Notes: generated by a model not told the origin, from the letters alone. Shown: positions 53,710 to 62,152, counted from the first letter of the stretch. The stretch is DNA of 64,000 nucleotides from Mesorhizobium sp. B4-1-3 (GCF_006439355.1 NZ_VFTG01000002.1:1-64000); one strand, 5' to 3'. Made by a program: numbers and translations.

Positions 53710-54546
53710 ATGCGCATGCCGCTTACACGTCGCACGCTGTTTGCAGCCGGAGGCGGAGGGCTGCTGATCGCGCAGTCGCAAGCCGCGCCGGCCCAGGCGC
53801 AAGACGCTCCAAAACCCATCGTCAGCGACAACAAGCTGCGCATCGCCATGCCGGCCTTCGCATCGGATCCGTTCTTCCCGGCTGACGGCTCTGGAGCCAG
53901 TGGCATCGACATGGACCTTGCGCGCGGCATTGCCGCCGAGCTTGACGTCGAACCGGTTTTCGACAGGTCCGCCGTGACCTTCGACGCGATGGTGCAAAAG
54001 CTGACGTCCGGCCAGGCGGATCTGGCAATCGGCAAGCTCAGCCGCACCCTTCAGCGCGGCCGCTTGATCCTCTATTCTCGGCCCTACGCCATGTTTCACC
54101 AGGGTCTGCTCGCCAACCGCGTGAACCTGGCGCGCATCACGCAGGGCAAGCCGCCCGAACAGATCATCCGCGATTTCTCCGGCGATCTCGGCGTGATCGA
54201 AGGCTCGTCCTTCGCCACCTATGCGGCCGCCACTTTCCCGCACGCCACGATCCGGCGCTTCGCGGGCTGGAATACCGTCATCGATGCGATCCGCAACGGC
54301 ACCATCGACCTCGCCTATCGCGATGATTTCGAGATCAAGAAGCTGATGGTCGACGATCCGTCGATGACAGTCGTCGCGCGCTCGATTACGCTGACCGACA
54401 AGGTCGACACGATCGCGGTGGGCGTGCGGCCGGACAATCCGCATCTTGCGGCCTTCGTCGATCTCTATCTCGATCTCGCTCGAGGCCAGCAAGTCCTCAA
54501 CACCGACGAGATCATTGCGCGCTATCGCCAGGGGAGCAAAGCCTGA
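53710..54546 (+). CDS. Periplasmic amino-acid-binding protein (SBP family 3), Tat-type signal
   Basis: 278 residues. The N-terminus has a twin-arginine motif (LTRRTLFAAGG) followed by a hydrophobic stretch and an AQA cut site. The mature protein is a family 3 solute-binding protein: LRIAMPAFASDPFFP, GIDMDLARGIAAELDV, FDAMVQKLTSGQADLAIG, ending NTDEIIARYRQG. Two bases separate it from a secondary symporter gene rather than ABC components. An AT-rich 190-base region with the likely promoter precedes it. Confidence 0.88.
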   Translation: MRMPLTRRTLFAAGGGGLLIAQSQAAPAQAQDAPKPIVSDNKLRIAMPAFASDPFFPADGSGASGIDMDLARGIAAELDVEPVFDRSAVTFDAMVQKLTSGQADLAIGKLSRTLQRGRLILYSRPYAMFHQGLLANRVNLARITQGKPPEQIIRDFSGDLGVIEGSSFATYAAATFPHATIRRFAGWNTVIDAIRNGTIDLAYRDDFEIKKLMVDDPSMTVVARSITLTDKVDTIAVGVRPDNPHLAAFVDLYLDLARGQQVLNTDEIIARYRQGSKA

Positions 54547-54548
54547 CG

Positions 54549-55913
54549 ATGGCCGTCTCGGATGCAGCCGCACACATGCTGATCGATTGGCGCCTTGGGG
54601 CAAAGCGCATCCTGCGCTCGCCGTTGACAACGATCATCATGATCCTGGCCGGCATCCTGTGCGGCCTCTACTACCCGGCCTTTGCGCATGCGATCAGCCC
54701 TGTGGCGCAGGTCTATCTGAATTTCCTCAAGATGGTCGTCCTGCCCTATCTGGTCTCGTCCGTGATCTTCTCCATCACCGCGATGGTCCAGGATCCGAAA
54801 TCGGTCCGCTATCTCGGCAAGGTCGGCATAGCTGTCCTGGTCGTGTCGTTCCTCGCCGTGCTGGTCAGCGGCACGTATTCGCTGATCCTCAAGCCCGGCC
54901 AGATCGAGGACCCGCAATCGCGCATCGAGCTCGGCGAGTTCATCAATTCGCAAGGCAGCGTCTCCACCGACCTCGCATTCCCGTTCCAGCCGCCGCCGTC
55001 CACCGGTAACCCGGATGGCGACCATTCGATCTTCCTGGATCTGGTGCCGAACAACGTCTTCAACGCGCTGGCCTCGGGCCAGACCATCCAGGTGCTCCTG
55101 TTCTGCCTGCTTTTCGGGCTGGCGATGGGCAAGATTCCCCAACCCTCGTCGCTGAGCCTTTCACAGGCGCTCAACGCGGTGTACCGGGCCTGTACGGTGC
55201 TGACCAACTGGTTCGTCTGGGGATTGCCCTTCGCGACCTTCATCCTGATCGCCGACCAGACCGCGTCGACCGGCACCAAGCCGCTGATGCTGATGGGCGG
55301 CTATCTGCTGGTCATGGGCCTTTCCTGCGTGACATTCCTGGCCGGCGCGTTCGCCGCCATCGCCATACGCTCGCGGCGAAGCTACTGGGCCACGATCAAG
55401 ACCCTTCAGCCGCTTCTGATGGTGGCCATCACGACGCGCTCCACGGTTGCCTCGCTGCCCTGGGTCATCAATCTTTTGAGCGAGCGGCTGAGGTTCAACC
55501 TTGTGGTGGTCGAGCTGCTCGTGCCGTTGCAGGCGGCGCTGCTGCGGACCGGCCCGGCGCTGGTTTACACCTCGGGCGCCCTGTTTATCGCCCAGCTCTA
55601 CGGCCATCAGCTGGCGATCCCGGATCTCTTGCTTGTCGGCATCGTCTCGGCGCTTCTCGCCCTCACCACCGGAGGCATGGGCAGCCTGCTCATCTTGTCG
55701 CAGATGTCGATCGTCTGCGGTTATCTGAAGCTTCCCTTCGAGGCGGCATTCGCCTTGTTCGTCGCGGTGGACGCGGCTGTGGACACGCTGATGACGCTGT
55801 CCAGCGTCTCCACCGTCGCGGCAAGCACGGCAATGATCGCGCCCAGCCATCGGGAGGCGGCGCAGAGCGCTGAAGCCGTCGCGCAAGAGTTCGAAGCCGA
55901 GCCCGCCCGATGA
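54549..55913 (+). CDS. Dicarboxylate/amino acid:cation symporter (DAACS family, GltP/DctA-like)
   Basis: 454 residues. Glutamate-transporter-homologue core: LNFLKMVVLPYLVSSVIFSITAM (parts: LKMVVLPYLVSSV), the Ser-rich tip TTRSTVASLPWVINLL (HP1 region) and the long C-terminal HP2/TM8 part TTGGMGSLLILSQM, then AFALFVAVDAAVDTLMTLSSV. It couples uptake of an acidic amino acid or dicarboxylate to Na+/H+. Sits between a binding-protein gene and an Asp/Glu racemase gene, and overlaps the latter by ATGA. Confidence 0.9.
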   Translation: MAVSDAAAHMLIDWRLGAKRILRSPLTTIIMILAGILCGLYYPAFAHAISPVAQVYLNFLKMVVLPYLVSSVIFSITAMVQDPKSVRYLGKVGIAVLVVSFLAVLVSGTYSLILKPGQIEDPQSRIELGEFINSQGSVSTDLAFPFQPPPSTGNPDGDHSIFLDLVPNNVFNALASGQTIQVLLFCLLFGLAMGKIPQPSSLSLSQALNAVYRACTVLTNWFVWGLPFATFILIADQTASTGTKPLMLMGGYLLVMGLSCVTFLAGAFAAIAIRSRRSYWATIKTLQPLLMVAITTRSTVASLPWVINLLSERLRFNLVVVELLVPLQAALLRTGPALVYTSGALFIAQLYGHQLAIPDLLLVGIVSALLALTTGGMGSLLILSQMSIVCGYLKLPFEAAFALFVAVDAAVDTLMTLSSVSTVAASTAMIAPSHREAAQSAEAVAQEFEAEPAR

Positions 55914-56707
55914 TCGACGACGGCATCCGTCCTCAGCTCGGCATTATCGGCGGTCTTGGGCCGCTGGCATCGGCCGATTTCTACTTCAAGCTCACTCGGA
56001 TGACCGAAGCGCTGCGCGACAACGAACACGTGCCTTGCGTCATCCTCAGCGTGCCGCAACTGCCCGACAGGACCGAAGCGATCCTGGCCGGCCATGACGG
56101 GCTGCTGGCCCCGCTTGCCGCCGCGGTCTCGACGCTCAACGCGCTTGGCGTTGCCTGCATCGCCATGCCCTGCAACACCGCCCATCACTGGTACGACAAG
56201 CTGGCGGCAAACTCGTCGGCCGAGATCATCCACATCGGCGACGCGGTGGTGGCGGAGATCCGCCGCGGCCTGGACCGGGGCCGGGTTGCGAACCTCGCGA
56301 CTCGGGGCACCCTGGTTTCCGGCTTCTATCAGCACAGGATAGCGGCGGCGGGGTTTGACCTCTGCCTTCCGCAGGATGCCGAGTTTCAGGAGCGCGTCGA
56401 CAGCGCGATCATGCTCGTCAAGGCCGGTTCGATCGCGCAAGCGGCGGCCGAGACCGAGCGCGCGCTTCATCTCGCGCAACGGGCCGGCGCCGATGCAGCA
56501 CTTCTCGGCTGCACCGAATTGTCTGTGGTGGCGGCCAGCCTCGGCGACACGAACGGATTGATCGTCATCGACAGCAATGCGGCCCTGGCGCGAGCCAGCC
56601 TGACACGATTGGGCTTCGGCGTTCAGGAAGCGCGGGGCCTGCCCACCGTCTCGTCGCTACCGGCATACGACCGGCCGTCCTTGCGCGTCGCCCCGCGAGC
56701 TTCATAG
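55910..56707 (+). CDS. Aspartate/glutamate racemase family protein
   Basis: 265 residues from the ATG overlapping the symporter stop. N-terminal LGIIGGLGPLASADFYFKL is diagnostic of the aspartate racemase branch. Catalytic Cys pair in MPCNTAHHW (residue about 84) and LLGCTELSV (about 199). It would interconvert D- and L-aspartate or glutamate after uptake by the symporter encoded just upstream. Confidence 0.92.
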   Translation: MIDDGIRPQLGIIGGLGPLASADFYFKLTRMTEALRDNEHVPCVILSVPQLPDRTEAILAGHDGLLAPLAAAVSTLNALGVACIAMPCNTAHHWYDKLAANSSAEIIHIGDAVVAEIRRGLDRGRVANLATRGTLVSGFYQHRIAAAGFDLCLPQDAEFQERVDSAIMLVKAGSIAQAAAETERALHLAQRAGADAALLGCTELSVVAASLGDTNGLIVIDSNAALARASLTRLGFGVQEARGLPTVSSLPAYDRPSLRVAPRAS

Positions 56708-56914
56708 GCGCGCAAGCGTCCATCGCCTCGCCGTCGATACCCGCTCACCAGCAACTGCTGTTCTGCAAGTCACAAAATCTTTGAGAGAATATTTTCCACC
56801 TCCCGTTTGAGAGGAAAAGCGCTTCTTTGCCCAGCCGGGCAGCGTTGGTGATGCTGGTATCAAGGCTTCGCATCCCGCCAGGCCAAAATGATTTCAGGAT
56901 CGCAAGGAACGCTC

Positions 56915-57766
56915 ATGTCCGAACGCGGCAACGCTTCAAAGTCTCTTATCACGTCAATCACCAGGCGCACCGGATTGGCGGCACTTCTCGCCACGACATT
57001 AGCCGTCATCGGCCTTGGCGCGCCGTCGTCGTCCTTCGCCGAGGACAAGAAGTCGATCAAGGTCGGCATCATCAGCGGCGAGGATGAGGATGTCTGGCGC
57101 GTCGTCACCGCCGAGGCGGCCAAGAAAGGCCTGACCATCGAGACCGTCGTCTTCAACGACTACACCCAGCCCAACGAGGCGCTGGAGCGCGGCGAGATCG
57201 ACGCCAACGCTTTCCAGCACAAGCCCTATCTCGACAACCAGATCAAGACGCAAGGCTATCACATCGTGCCGGTCGGCTATACCGGCGTCTGGCCGATCGG
57301 GCTTTATTCGAAGAAGCACTCCAAGGTCGCCGACCTGCCGGAAGGCGCGGTGGTCGGCCTGCCGAACGACCCGTCCAACGAAGGGCGCGCACTGCATGTC
57401 CTGGAACATGAAGGCCTGATCAAGCTCAAGGACGGCACCGGCATCCTGGCGACCACCGCCGACATTGCCGAGAACCCGAAGAAGCTCGAGATCAAGGAAC
57501 TCGACGCCGGCATCGTCGGCCGCTCTGTGGACGATCTCGACGCCGCCGTCGTCAACACCGATTGGGCGCTGAAGAGCGGCCTTGGCCCGGAAAACCGCAT
57601 CGCGCAGGAGCCGGTGGCAGACAATCCCTACCGCAACTTCATCGCTGTCAAGGCGGGCAACGAGAACGAGCCATGGGTGAAGACGCTGGTCGCTTCCTAC
57701 CAGAACGAGACCGTCAAGGCCGAGTTCGACAAGGTCTACAAGGGCACCGGGATCAGCGCCTATTGA
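56915..57766 (+). CDS. metQ: MetQ/NlpA-family methionine-binding protein
   Basis: 283 residues from the ATG at 56915 (AAGGAACGCTC upstream); a frame extension to 56888 was not preferred. Signal peptide RTGLAALLATTLAVIGLGAPSSSFAE (parts: LAALLATTLAVIG, cut SFA|ED). Family blocks: KVGIISGEDEDVW, FNDYTQPNEALERGEIDANAFQHKPYL, YSKKHSKVADLPEGAVVGLPNDPSNEGRAL. No lipobox Cys, so soluble rather than a lipoprotein. First gene of metQNI. Region before it shows no SAM riboswitch that I can identify. Confidence 0.9.
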   Translation: MSERGNASKSLITSITRRTGLAALLATTLAVIGLGAPSSSFAEDKKSIKVGIISGEDEDVWRVVTAEAAKKGLTIETVVFNDYTQPNEALERGEIDANAFQHKPYLDNQIKTQGYHIVPVGYTGVWPIGLYSKKHSKVADLPEGAVVGLPNDPSNEGRALHVLEHEGLIKLKDGTGILATTADIAENPKKLEIKELDAGIVGRSVDDLDAAVVNTDWALKSGLGPENRIAQEPVADNPYRNFIAVKAGNENEPWVKTLVASYQNETVKAEFDKVYKGTGISAY

Positions 57767-57848
57767 CCGGCGCATGGCTGGCAGAGATGGGCGGTCCGCT
57801 GTGAGCGGGCCGCCATCGCGTTTGCGCGGCATTGAAACGGAAACAGAG

Positions 57849-58940
57849 ATGAACCAGCATGTCACGGCCGAGGCAGGCGATCCGGTTGCTGTCGATCCGG
57901 CAGTGTCGCAAGACGTCGTGCGCCTCATCGGCCTGAAGCGGCGCTTCGGCGCGACCGCAGCGCTCGACGGCGTTTCGCTTACCGTGCGCAAAGGCGAGAT
58001 CCTCGGCATCATCGGCCGCAGCGGCGCCGGCAAATCGACGCTGATCCGCTGCCTGAACGGGCTGGAGCGGCCGGATTCCGGCGAAGTCTTCATCGAGGGC
58101 CGCGAGATCGGCCGGCTGAGCGAGCGCGATCTGCAGCCGCTGCGCCGTCGTATCGGCATGGTGTTCCAGCACTTCAATCTGCTGTCGGCCAAGACCGTCG
58201 AGGAGAATGTCGCGCTGCCGCTCAAGATCGAAGGCCGCCCGCGCGCCGAGCGCCTGGCACGCGCGGCGGAGTTGCTGCAGCTCGTCGGCCTGTCGGAGAA
58301 GGCAAAGGCCTATCCGGCGTCGCTGTCGGGCGGGCAGAAGCAGCGCGTCGGCATCGCCAGGGCGCTTGCCGCCCGACCGGCGCTGCTCTTGTCGGACGAG
58401 GCCACCTCGGCACTCGATCCGGAGACGACGCGCTCGATCCTCGCGCTGCTGAAAGACATCAATTCCAGGCTCGGTCTCACCATCCTGCTCATCACCCACG
58501 AGATGGAGGTGATCCGTTCGATCGCCGATCGCGTGGCGGTGATCGATGCCGGGCGGATCGTCGAGGAGGGCACCGTCTGGCAGGTCTTCGCCAATCCGCA
58601 ATCCGAGATCACCCGCAGCCTGCTCGGCGGCATCCGGCCGCAATTACCGCCCGAGATCGCGGGCCGGCTGGTTCCGGGCGTAGGGGCGGAAACGATCCTC
58701 CGGATCGATGTGGCCGGCGAGGCGGCGCACAGTGCTTTTCTTTCCGACCTTGCCGTGGCGGTGCCAGGCCAATTCCGCCTCGTGCACGGCGGCGTCGATC
58801 ATGTGCAGGGCCAACCCGTCGGCACGCTGTTCCTGGCCCTTGCCGGCGCTGAAGCCGCGCATCTTGCGCGGGTGACGACATTCCTGAAAGACCGCCACGC
58901 GCGGGTGGAGGTGCTTGGCCATGTCGCCGGTCCTGTTTGA
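57849..58940 (+). CDS. metN: Methionine ABC transporter ATPase
   Basis: 363 residues from the ATG at 57849. Walker A GRSGAGKST near residue 57, signature LSGGQKQRVGIARAL near 158, Walker B LLLSDEATSALDPETT, and the C-terminal NIL (regulatory) domain (residues about 280-363) that lets methionine inhibit MetN. Followed by metI with a 20-base overlap. Confidence 0.92.
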   Translation: MNQHVTAEAGDPVAVDPAVSQDVVRLIGLKRRFGATAALDGVSLTVRKGEILGIIGRSGAGKSTLIRCLNGLERPDSGEVFIEGREIGRLSERDLQPLRRRIGMVFQHFNLLSAKTVEENVALPLKIEGRPRAERLARAAELLQLVGLSEKAKAYPASLSGGQKQRVGIARALAARPALLLSDEATSALDPETTRSILALLKDINSRLGLTILLITHEMEVIRSIADRVAVIDAGRIVEEGTVWQVFANPQSEITRSLLGGIRPQLPPEIAGRLVPGVGAETILRIDVAGEAAHSAFLSDLAVAVPGQFRLVHGGVDHVQGQPVGTLFLALAGAEAAHLARVTTFLKDRHARVEVLGHVAGPV

Positions 58941-59577
58941 ACTCCTGCTTCGCTCGATCTGGGAGACGGTGCTGATGACCGGCGCATCCGGTCTCATCTC
59001 GCTGGTCTTCGGCCTGCCGCTCGGCCTTGCCCTGGTCGCCACCGATCGCGGCGGCATCGCCGAGAGCCTTTGGGTCAACCGCAGTCTCGGCGCCATCGTC
59101 AACGGCTTCCGGTCGGTGCCTTTCATCATTCTTCTGGTGGCGCTGATCCCGGTGACGCGGCTGATCGTCGGCACCTCGATCGGCACATGGGCGGCGATCG
59201 TGCCGCTGTCGATCGCCGCCACCCCCTATTATGCCCGTATCGCCGAAGTCTCGCTGCGCGAGGTCGATCACGGCCTGATCGAGGCGGCGCGCGCCATGGG
59301 CGGCAACCGCTGGACGATCATCCGCGAGGTGCTGGTGCCGGAAGCGCTGCCGGGCATCGTCGCCGGCTTCACTGTGACGCTCGTGACGCTTATCGGCGCT
59401 TCGGCCATGGCCGGCGCCATCGGCGCCGGCGGTCTCGGCGACCTAGCTATCCGCTATGGCTATCAGCGTTTCGAGACCAGCGTGATGGTGGCCGTGGTGG
59501 TCGTGCTCATTGTGCTCGTCTGCGGCATCCAGTGGATCGGCGACCGCCTTGTCGCTCGGCTGGACCATCGCGGATAG
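58921..59577 (+). CDS. metI: Methionine ABC transporter permease
   Basis: 218 residues from the ATG at 58921. Five transmembrane helices of BPD_transp_1, with the EAA-type coupling loop EVSLREVDHGLIEAARAMGGN near residue 130. Completes the MetQNI importer; starts inside the 3' end of metN in another frame. Confidence 0.93.
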   Translation: MSPVLFELLLRSIWETVLMTGASGLISLVFGLPLGLALVATDRGGIAESLWVNRSLGAIVNGFRSVPFIILLVALIPVTRLIVGTSIGTWAAIVPLSIAATPYYARIAEVSLREVDHGLIEAARAMGGNRWTIIREVLVPEALPGIVAGFTVTLVTLIGASAMAGAIGAGGLGDLAIRYGYQRFETSVMVAVVVVLIVLVCGIQWIGDRLVARLDHRG

Positions 59578-59721
59578 AGCACGGGGCATGGGATCGTGAC
59601 GCGAACGCAATTTGCCGCAAAAGCCGGGAATTGAGCGCCGGCTTGCTCCGTTTGCAGTGAGATTGGTTGGTGCGTTTCTTCACCCGCACCGACGCGCATG
59701 TCATCGTGCGAGGTGGGTCGC

Positions 59722-59781
59722 TAGAGCAATTCCAGGAAAGTGTGAGCGGTTTTCCGTCCGGAGTTGCGTAAAAACAAAGAG
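59722..59781 (+). repeat. Rhizobial intergenic repeat (AGAGCAATTCC family), tandem copy 1
   Basis: TAGAGCAATTCCAGGAAAGT ... TTTTCCGTCCGGAGTTGC then ACAAAGAG: a short stem-loop-prone element. It is followed 100 bases later by a second, more diverged copy. Occupies the gap between metI and the oxygenase gene. Confidence 0.75.
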
Positions 59782-59821
59782 ATAGAGCGGTTCGCCGTTT
59801 CCGTGAAACGATGAAATGCTC

Positions 59822-59880
59822 CAGAGCAATTCCAGGAGACTGCGCAGCGGATTTCGTCTGGAATTGCGAAAACAAAGAGT
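59822..59880 (+). repeat. Rhizobial intergenic repeat (AGAGCAATTCC family), tandem copy 2
   Basis: AGAGCAATTCCAGGAGACTG ... GTCTGGAATTGC then ACAAAGAG. Same family as copy 1 at 59722. The end of the repeat lies about 20 bases before the ribosome site of the following gene. Confidence 0.75.
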
Positions 59881-59902
59881 TGCCGCCAAGAGGAGCCCGT
59901 CC

Positions 59903-60922
59903 ATGGCAAGAATAATTCCGGTGCTCGATCTCGACCGCCTGGAGCAGGGCGCATCGGAACTGCGGACATTCTTGTTCGATCTGCGCACCGCCGCCCGCGA
60001 TGTCGGTTTCTTCTATCTGAGCGGTCACGGTATCACCCAGCCGGAGATCGACGCGGTGCTGGGCGCCGCGCGCAGCTTCTTCGCCTTGCCGGAAGCCGAC
60101 AAGCTCGCCATCGAAATGGTGAAGTCGCCGCAGTTTCGTGGCTATACGCGCGCCGGCGGCGAGCTGACCAAGGGCAAGGCCGACTGGCGCGAGCAACTCG
60201 ACATCGGCGTCGAACGCGCGACCCTTGCGCAAGGGCCTGGCGTGCCGGCCTGGACGCGGCTACAGGGCCCGAACCAGTGGCCTGCCGCGCTCCCCGATCT
60301 GAAGCCGGCGCTGCTTGCCTGGCAGGCCAAGGCGACCGACGTGGCGATCCGGCTGCTCAAGGCCTTCGCGCTGTCGCTCGACCAGCCGGAGGACGCCTTC
60401 GATCCGATCTACCGCGGCGAACCGAACCACCGCATGAAGATCGTGCGCTACCCCGGCCGCGATGCCACCGGCGACGACCAGGGTGTGGGCGCGCACAAGG
60501 ATGGCGGCTTCCTCACGCTTCTGCTGCAGGACGAGAACAAGGGTCTGCAGGTCGAATATGACGGCAGCTGGGTCGATGTCGACCCGATCCCGCGGACGCT
60601 GGTCGTCAACATCGGCGAGCTGCTCGAACTCGCCTCGAACGGCTATCTCAGGGCTACCGTGCATCGCGTCGCCACGCCGCCGGCCGGCGTCGAACGGATT
60701 TCGGTGCCGTTCTTCTTCAGCGCCCGGCTCGATGCCACCATCCCGCTGCTCGATCTGCCCGCGGAACTGGCGGCCGAGGCGCGCGGCCCGGCCAGCGACC
60801 CCGACAATCCGCTCTTCCGCAATGTCGGGACCAATGTGCTGAAAAGCCGGCTGAGGTCGCATCCCGACGTGGCGCGGCGTCACTATGCCGACCTTCTGCA
60901 AAAAGCATCGGCCGCAGGCTGA
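59903..60922 (+). CDS. Isopenicillin N synthase-family 2-oxoglutarate/Fe(II) dioxygenase
   Basis: 339 residues from the ATG at 59903 (AGAGGAGCCCGTCC upstream). DIOX_N part ARDVGFFYLSGHGI near residue 35; iron ligands in GAHKDGGFLTLLLQD (HxD, near 196) and the distal His in ATVHRVATP (near 256), followed by the 2-oxoglutarate Arg in RISVPFFFS. These enzymes hydroxylate small molecules; the substrate is not identified. Stands alone, with repeats upstream and an RNA-like element downstream. Confidence 0.93.
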   Translation: MARIIPVLDLDRLEQGASELRTFLFDLRTAARDVGFFYLSGHGITQPEIDAVLGAARSFFALPEADKLAIEMVKSPQFRGYTRAGGELTKGKADWREQLDIGVERATLAQGPGVPAWTRLQGPNQWPAALPDLKPALLAWQAKATDVAIRLLKAFALSLDQPEDAFDPIYRGEPNHRMKIVRYPGRDATGDDQGVGAHKDGGFLTLLLQDENKGLQVEYDGSWVDVDPIPRTLVVNIGELLELASNGYLRATVHRVATPPAGVERISVPFFFSARLDATIPLLDLPAELAAEARGPASDPDNPLFRNVGTNVLKSRLRSHPDVARRHYADLLQKASAAG

Positions 60923-61004
60923 CAATAGCTGATGATCGAGCGAGATTTTTTCGCGATTTCGATCTTTTTTGGAATTCCGTTCGTGGAAAATACACCGCTC
61001 AGGT

Positions 61005-61121
61005 CCCAAATAAGGGGCATCGTCCGGTGTTTTCCTCCCATTGCGCCGGGCGATGTTCCCCTCTGAAGGTTATGACCTTCATACTTTGGCCGGGCCGCTT
61101 TCGCGCCCGGCCTTTTTCTTT
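61005..61121 (+). ncRNA. Candidate small RNA with anti-Shine-Dalgarno loop (alpha-r14-like)
   Basis: Three consecutive hairpins with a classic terminator. Hairpin 1: arm 61014-61029 pairs with 61044-61061 (16 pairs allowing a two-base bulge) and exposes UCCUCCC (61033-61039) in a 14-base loop, complementary to ribosome binding sites. Hairpin 2: GAAGGT/ACCTTC around TATG (61065-61080). Hairpin 3: GGCCGGGC (61088-61095) with GCCCGGCC (61105-61112) then T-run. This layout (anti-SD loop hairpin, terminator) is that of the rhizobial alpha-r14/CcsR-type trans-acting sRNAs. The 5' end near 61005 is a guess; a TTGGAA-like element at about 60969 may be the -35. Confidence 0.72.
61088..61117 (+). terminator. 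Rho-independent terminator of the small RNA candidate
   Basis: Eight-base GC-only stem (61088-61095 with 61105-61112), nine-base loop and a TTTTTCTTTT run from 61113. It is the strongest intrinsic terminator in the window. Confidence 0.85.
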
Positions 61122-61160
61122 TCAGTGCTGGAATGCGCCGATCGGACTGGCGATGCGCTA

Positions 61161-61266
61161 ACGCATGTCGCCCAGAAGTGTGCAGCGGTTCTGGGGCAAC
61201 GACATGCATCAAAACAAAGACTAGAAGCGCGTCGCCTGAATTCGGTTCAGCGCGACGCGCTTTAGG
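61161..61266 (+). repeat. Rhizobial intergenic repeat (GCATGTCG family), two-hairpin form
   Basis: First hairpin: GCATGTCG (61163-61170) with CGACATGC (61200-61207), extended inside by CCCAGAA/TTCTGGG. Then AAAACAAAGA. Second hairpin: AGCGCGTCGC (61226-61235) with GCGACGCGCT (61252-61261). I recognise this from Mesorhizobium genomes as a common intergenic element. Region 61267-61406 holds nothing else that I can see. Confidence 0.75.
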
Positions 61267-61406
61267 CCTGCGCATTTCCCGCTATCCATCCTGACATGAA
61301 TGCGCAAACCGTTGTGTTACGGTGCTGAAGATGTTCACGGCATCCGCTCGGGCCTGCCGCAAAGTGAAGAGGAGAGTTCACCACGTCCACGATCAGCCGT
61401 CGCGCC

Positions 61407-61760
61407 TTGCTCTTTCATTCCGGCTGCGCTGTCGTCGCATCGACCGTCGCAGCGAACGGTCACAGCACAAAGGCGCTAAAGCGTAACCGGCAACCATCCA
61501 AGGACCTGGTAGCCCTGATTGAGGCGCACCAGACAACTTACGCAGCGTTCGGCAAGATCGTCCACAGAAGGGGCAGCCATAGCCGTGACCGTATCGAGGC
61601 CGGCCGAGAGGAGGAAAGGGCGCTGCTGGCCATCTGCGCCTATCGGGCGGTGAAGGAAGGCGACCGCTTGGCCAAGGCCCGATATCTTCTGGAGATCGAG
61701 GCGCGCGGCGAGCTCGATCTGCCAGAACACATGCAGGCTCTTCTGCGCTCTACGGTATGA
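61407..61760 (+). CDS. Hypothetical twin-arginine exported-type protein, start codon unclear
   Basis: 117 residues from the first standard start, a TTG at 61407. The frame is open upstream to 61368 and codes for TTSTISRRALLF before the annotated start, i.e. a twin-arginine signal (SRRALLF) whose Arg pair would be lost with the TTG start. AAGAGGA at 61367-61373 sits at ribosome-site distance from an ACG at 61383, where related genes would have ATG. The conserved-looking end reads LEIEARGELDLPEHMQALL. Either a non-standard start or a recent start-codon loss. Function unknown. Confidence 0.55.
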   Translation: MLFHSGCAVVASTVAANGHSTKALKRNRQPSKDLVALIEAHQTTYAAFGKIVHRRGSHSRDRIEAGREEERALLAICAYRAVKEGDRLAKARYLLEIEARGELDLPEHMQALLRSTV

Positions 61761-61851
61761 AAGGCATGAGACTTCCAGCCGCATGAACGGTCGAACCCAG
61801 AATGTCCGCAATGCTGAAGGTTTCGGGCCGATCATGGTGGCGATGCTGTTC

Positions 61852-62054
61852 CTGCCGAAGGGACTGACGCGGTTCGGTTATGCAGCGACTGAAATCGGCC
61901 GTGGGAGCCGGCGTTGAAGTCTTCGCACTGGGTGATGCGGTCAGCATCATCCCGCGCGCTCGATGGGCTGGCCGGTCTATGGCGAGTTCGTGAATTCTCC
62001 GGCCGAGCTTGTGGAGCAGGGGGACAGTTCGGCAAGATCGTGGTGACCGTTTGA
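61852..62054 (+). pseudogene. Zinc-type/quinone oxidoreductase pseudogene with internal deletion
   Basis: Fragments in three frames spell LPKGLTRFGYAATEI, VGAGVEVFALGDAVSIIP, SMGWPVYGEFVNSPAELVE and FGKIVVTV followed by a stop, i.e. the N-terminal substrate-binding half of a medium-chain dehydrogenase/quinone oxidoreductase joined directly to its last residues. About 250 central residues are deleted and at least two frameshifts are needed. Sits between the hypothetical gene and the DapA-family gene. Confidence 0.75.
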
Positions 62055-62152
62055 GGCTCGCTCGGCCGGAAAAGCGACTATCCGCTTGGCAAGCGGTGCC
62101 GCGTCGGGCCAAACTGGTCAATCCGCATGCCTGCCTCAAGGAGACTTCGAAG

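Noticed and set aside
56708..56914. Possible SAM riboswitch upstream of metQ
   Set aside because: No SAM-I, SAM-II or SAM-V core motif could be laid out by eye; only weak imperfect repeats.
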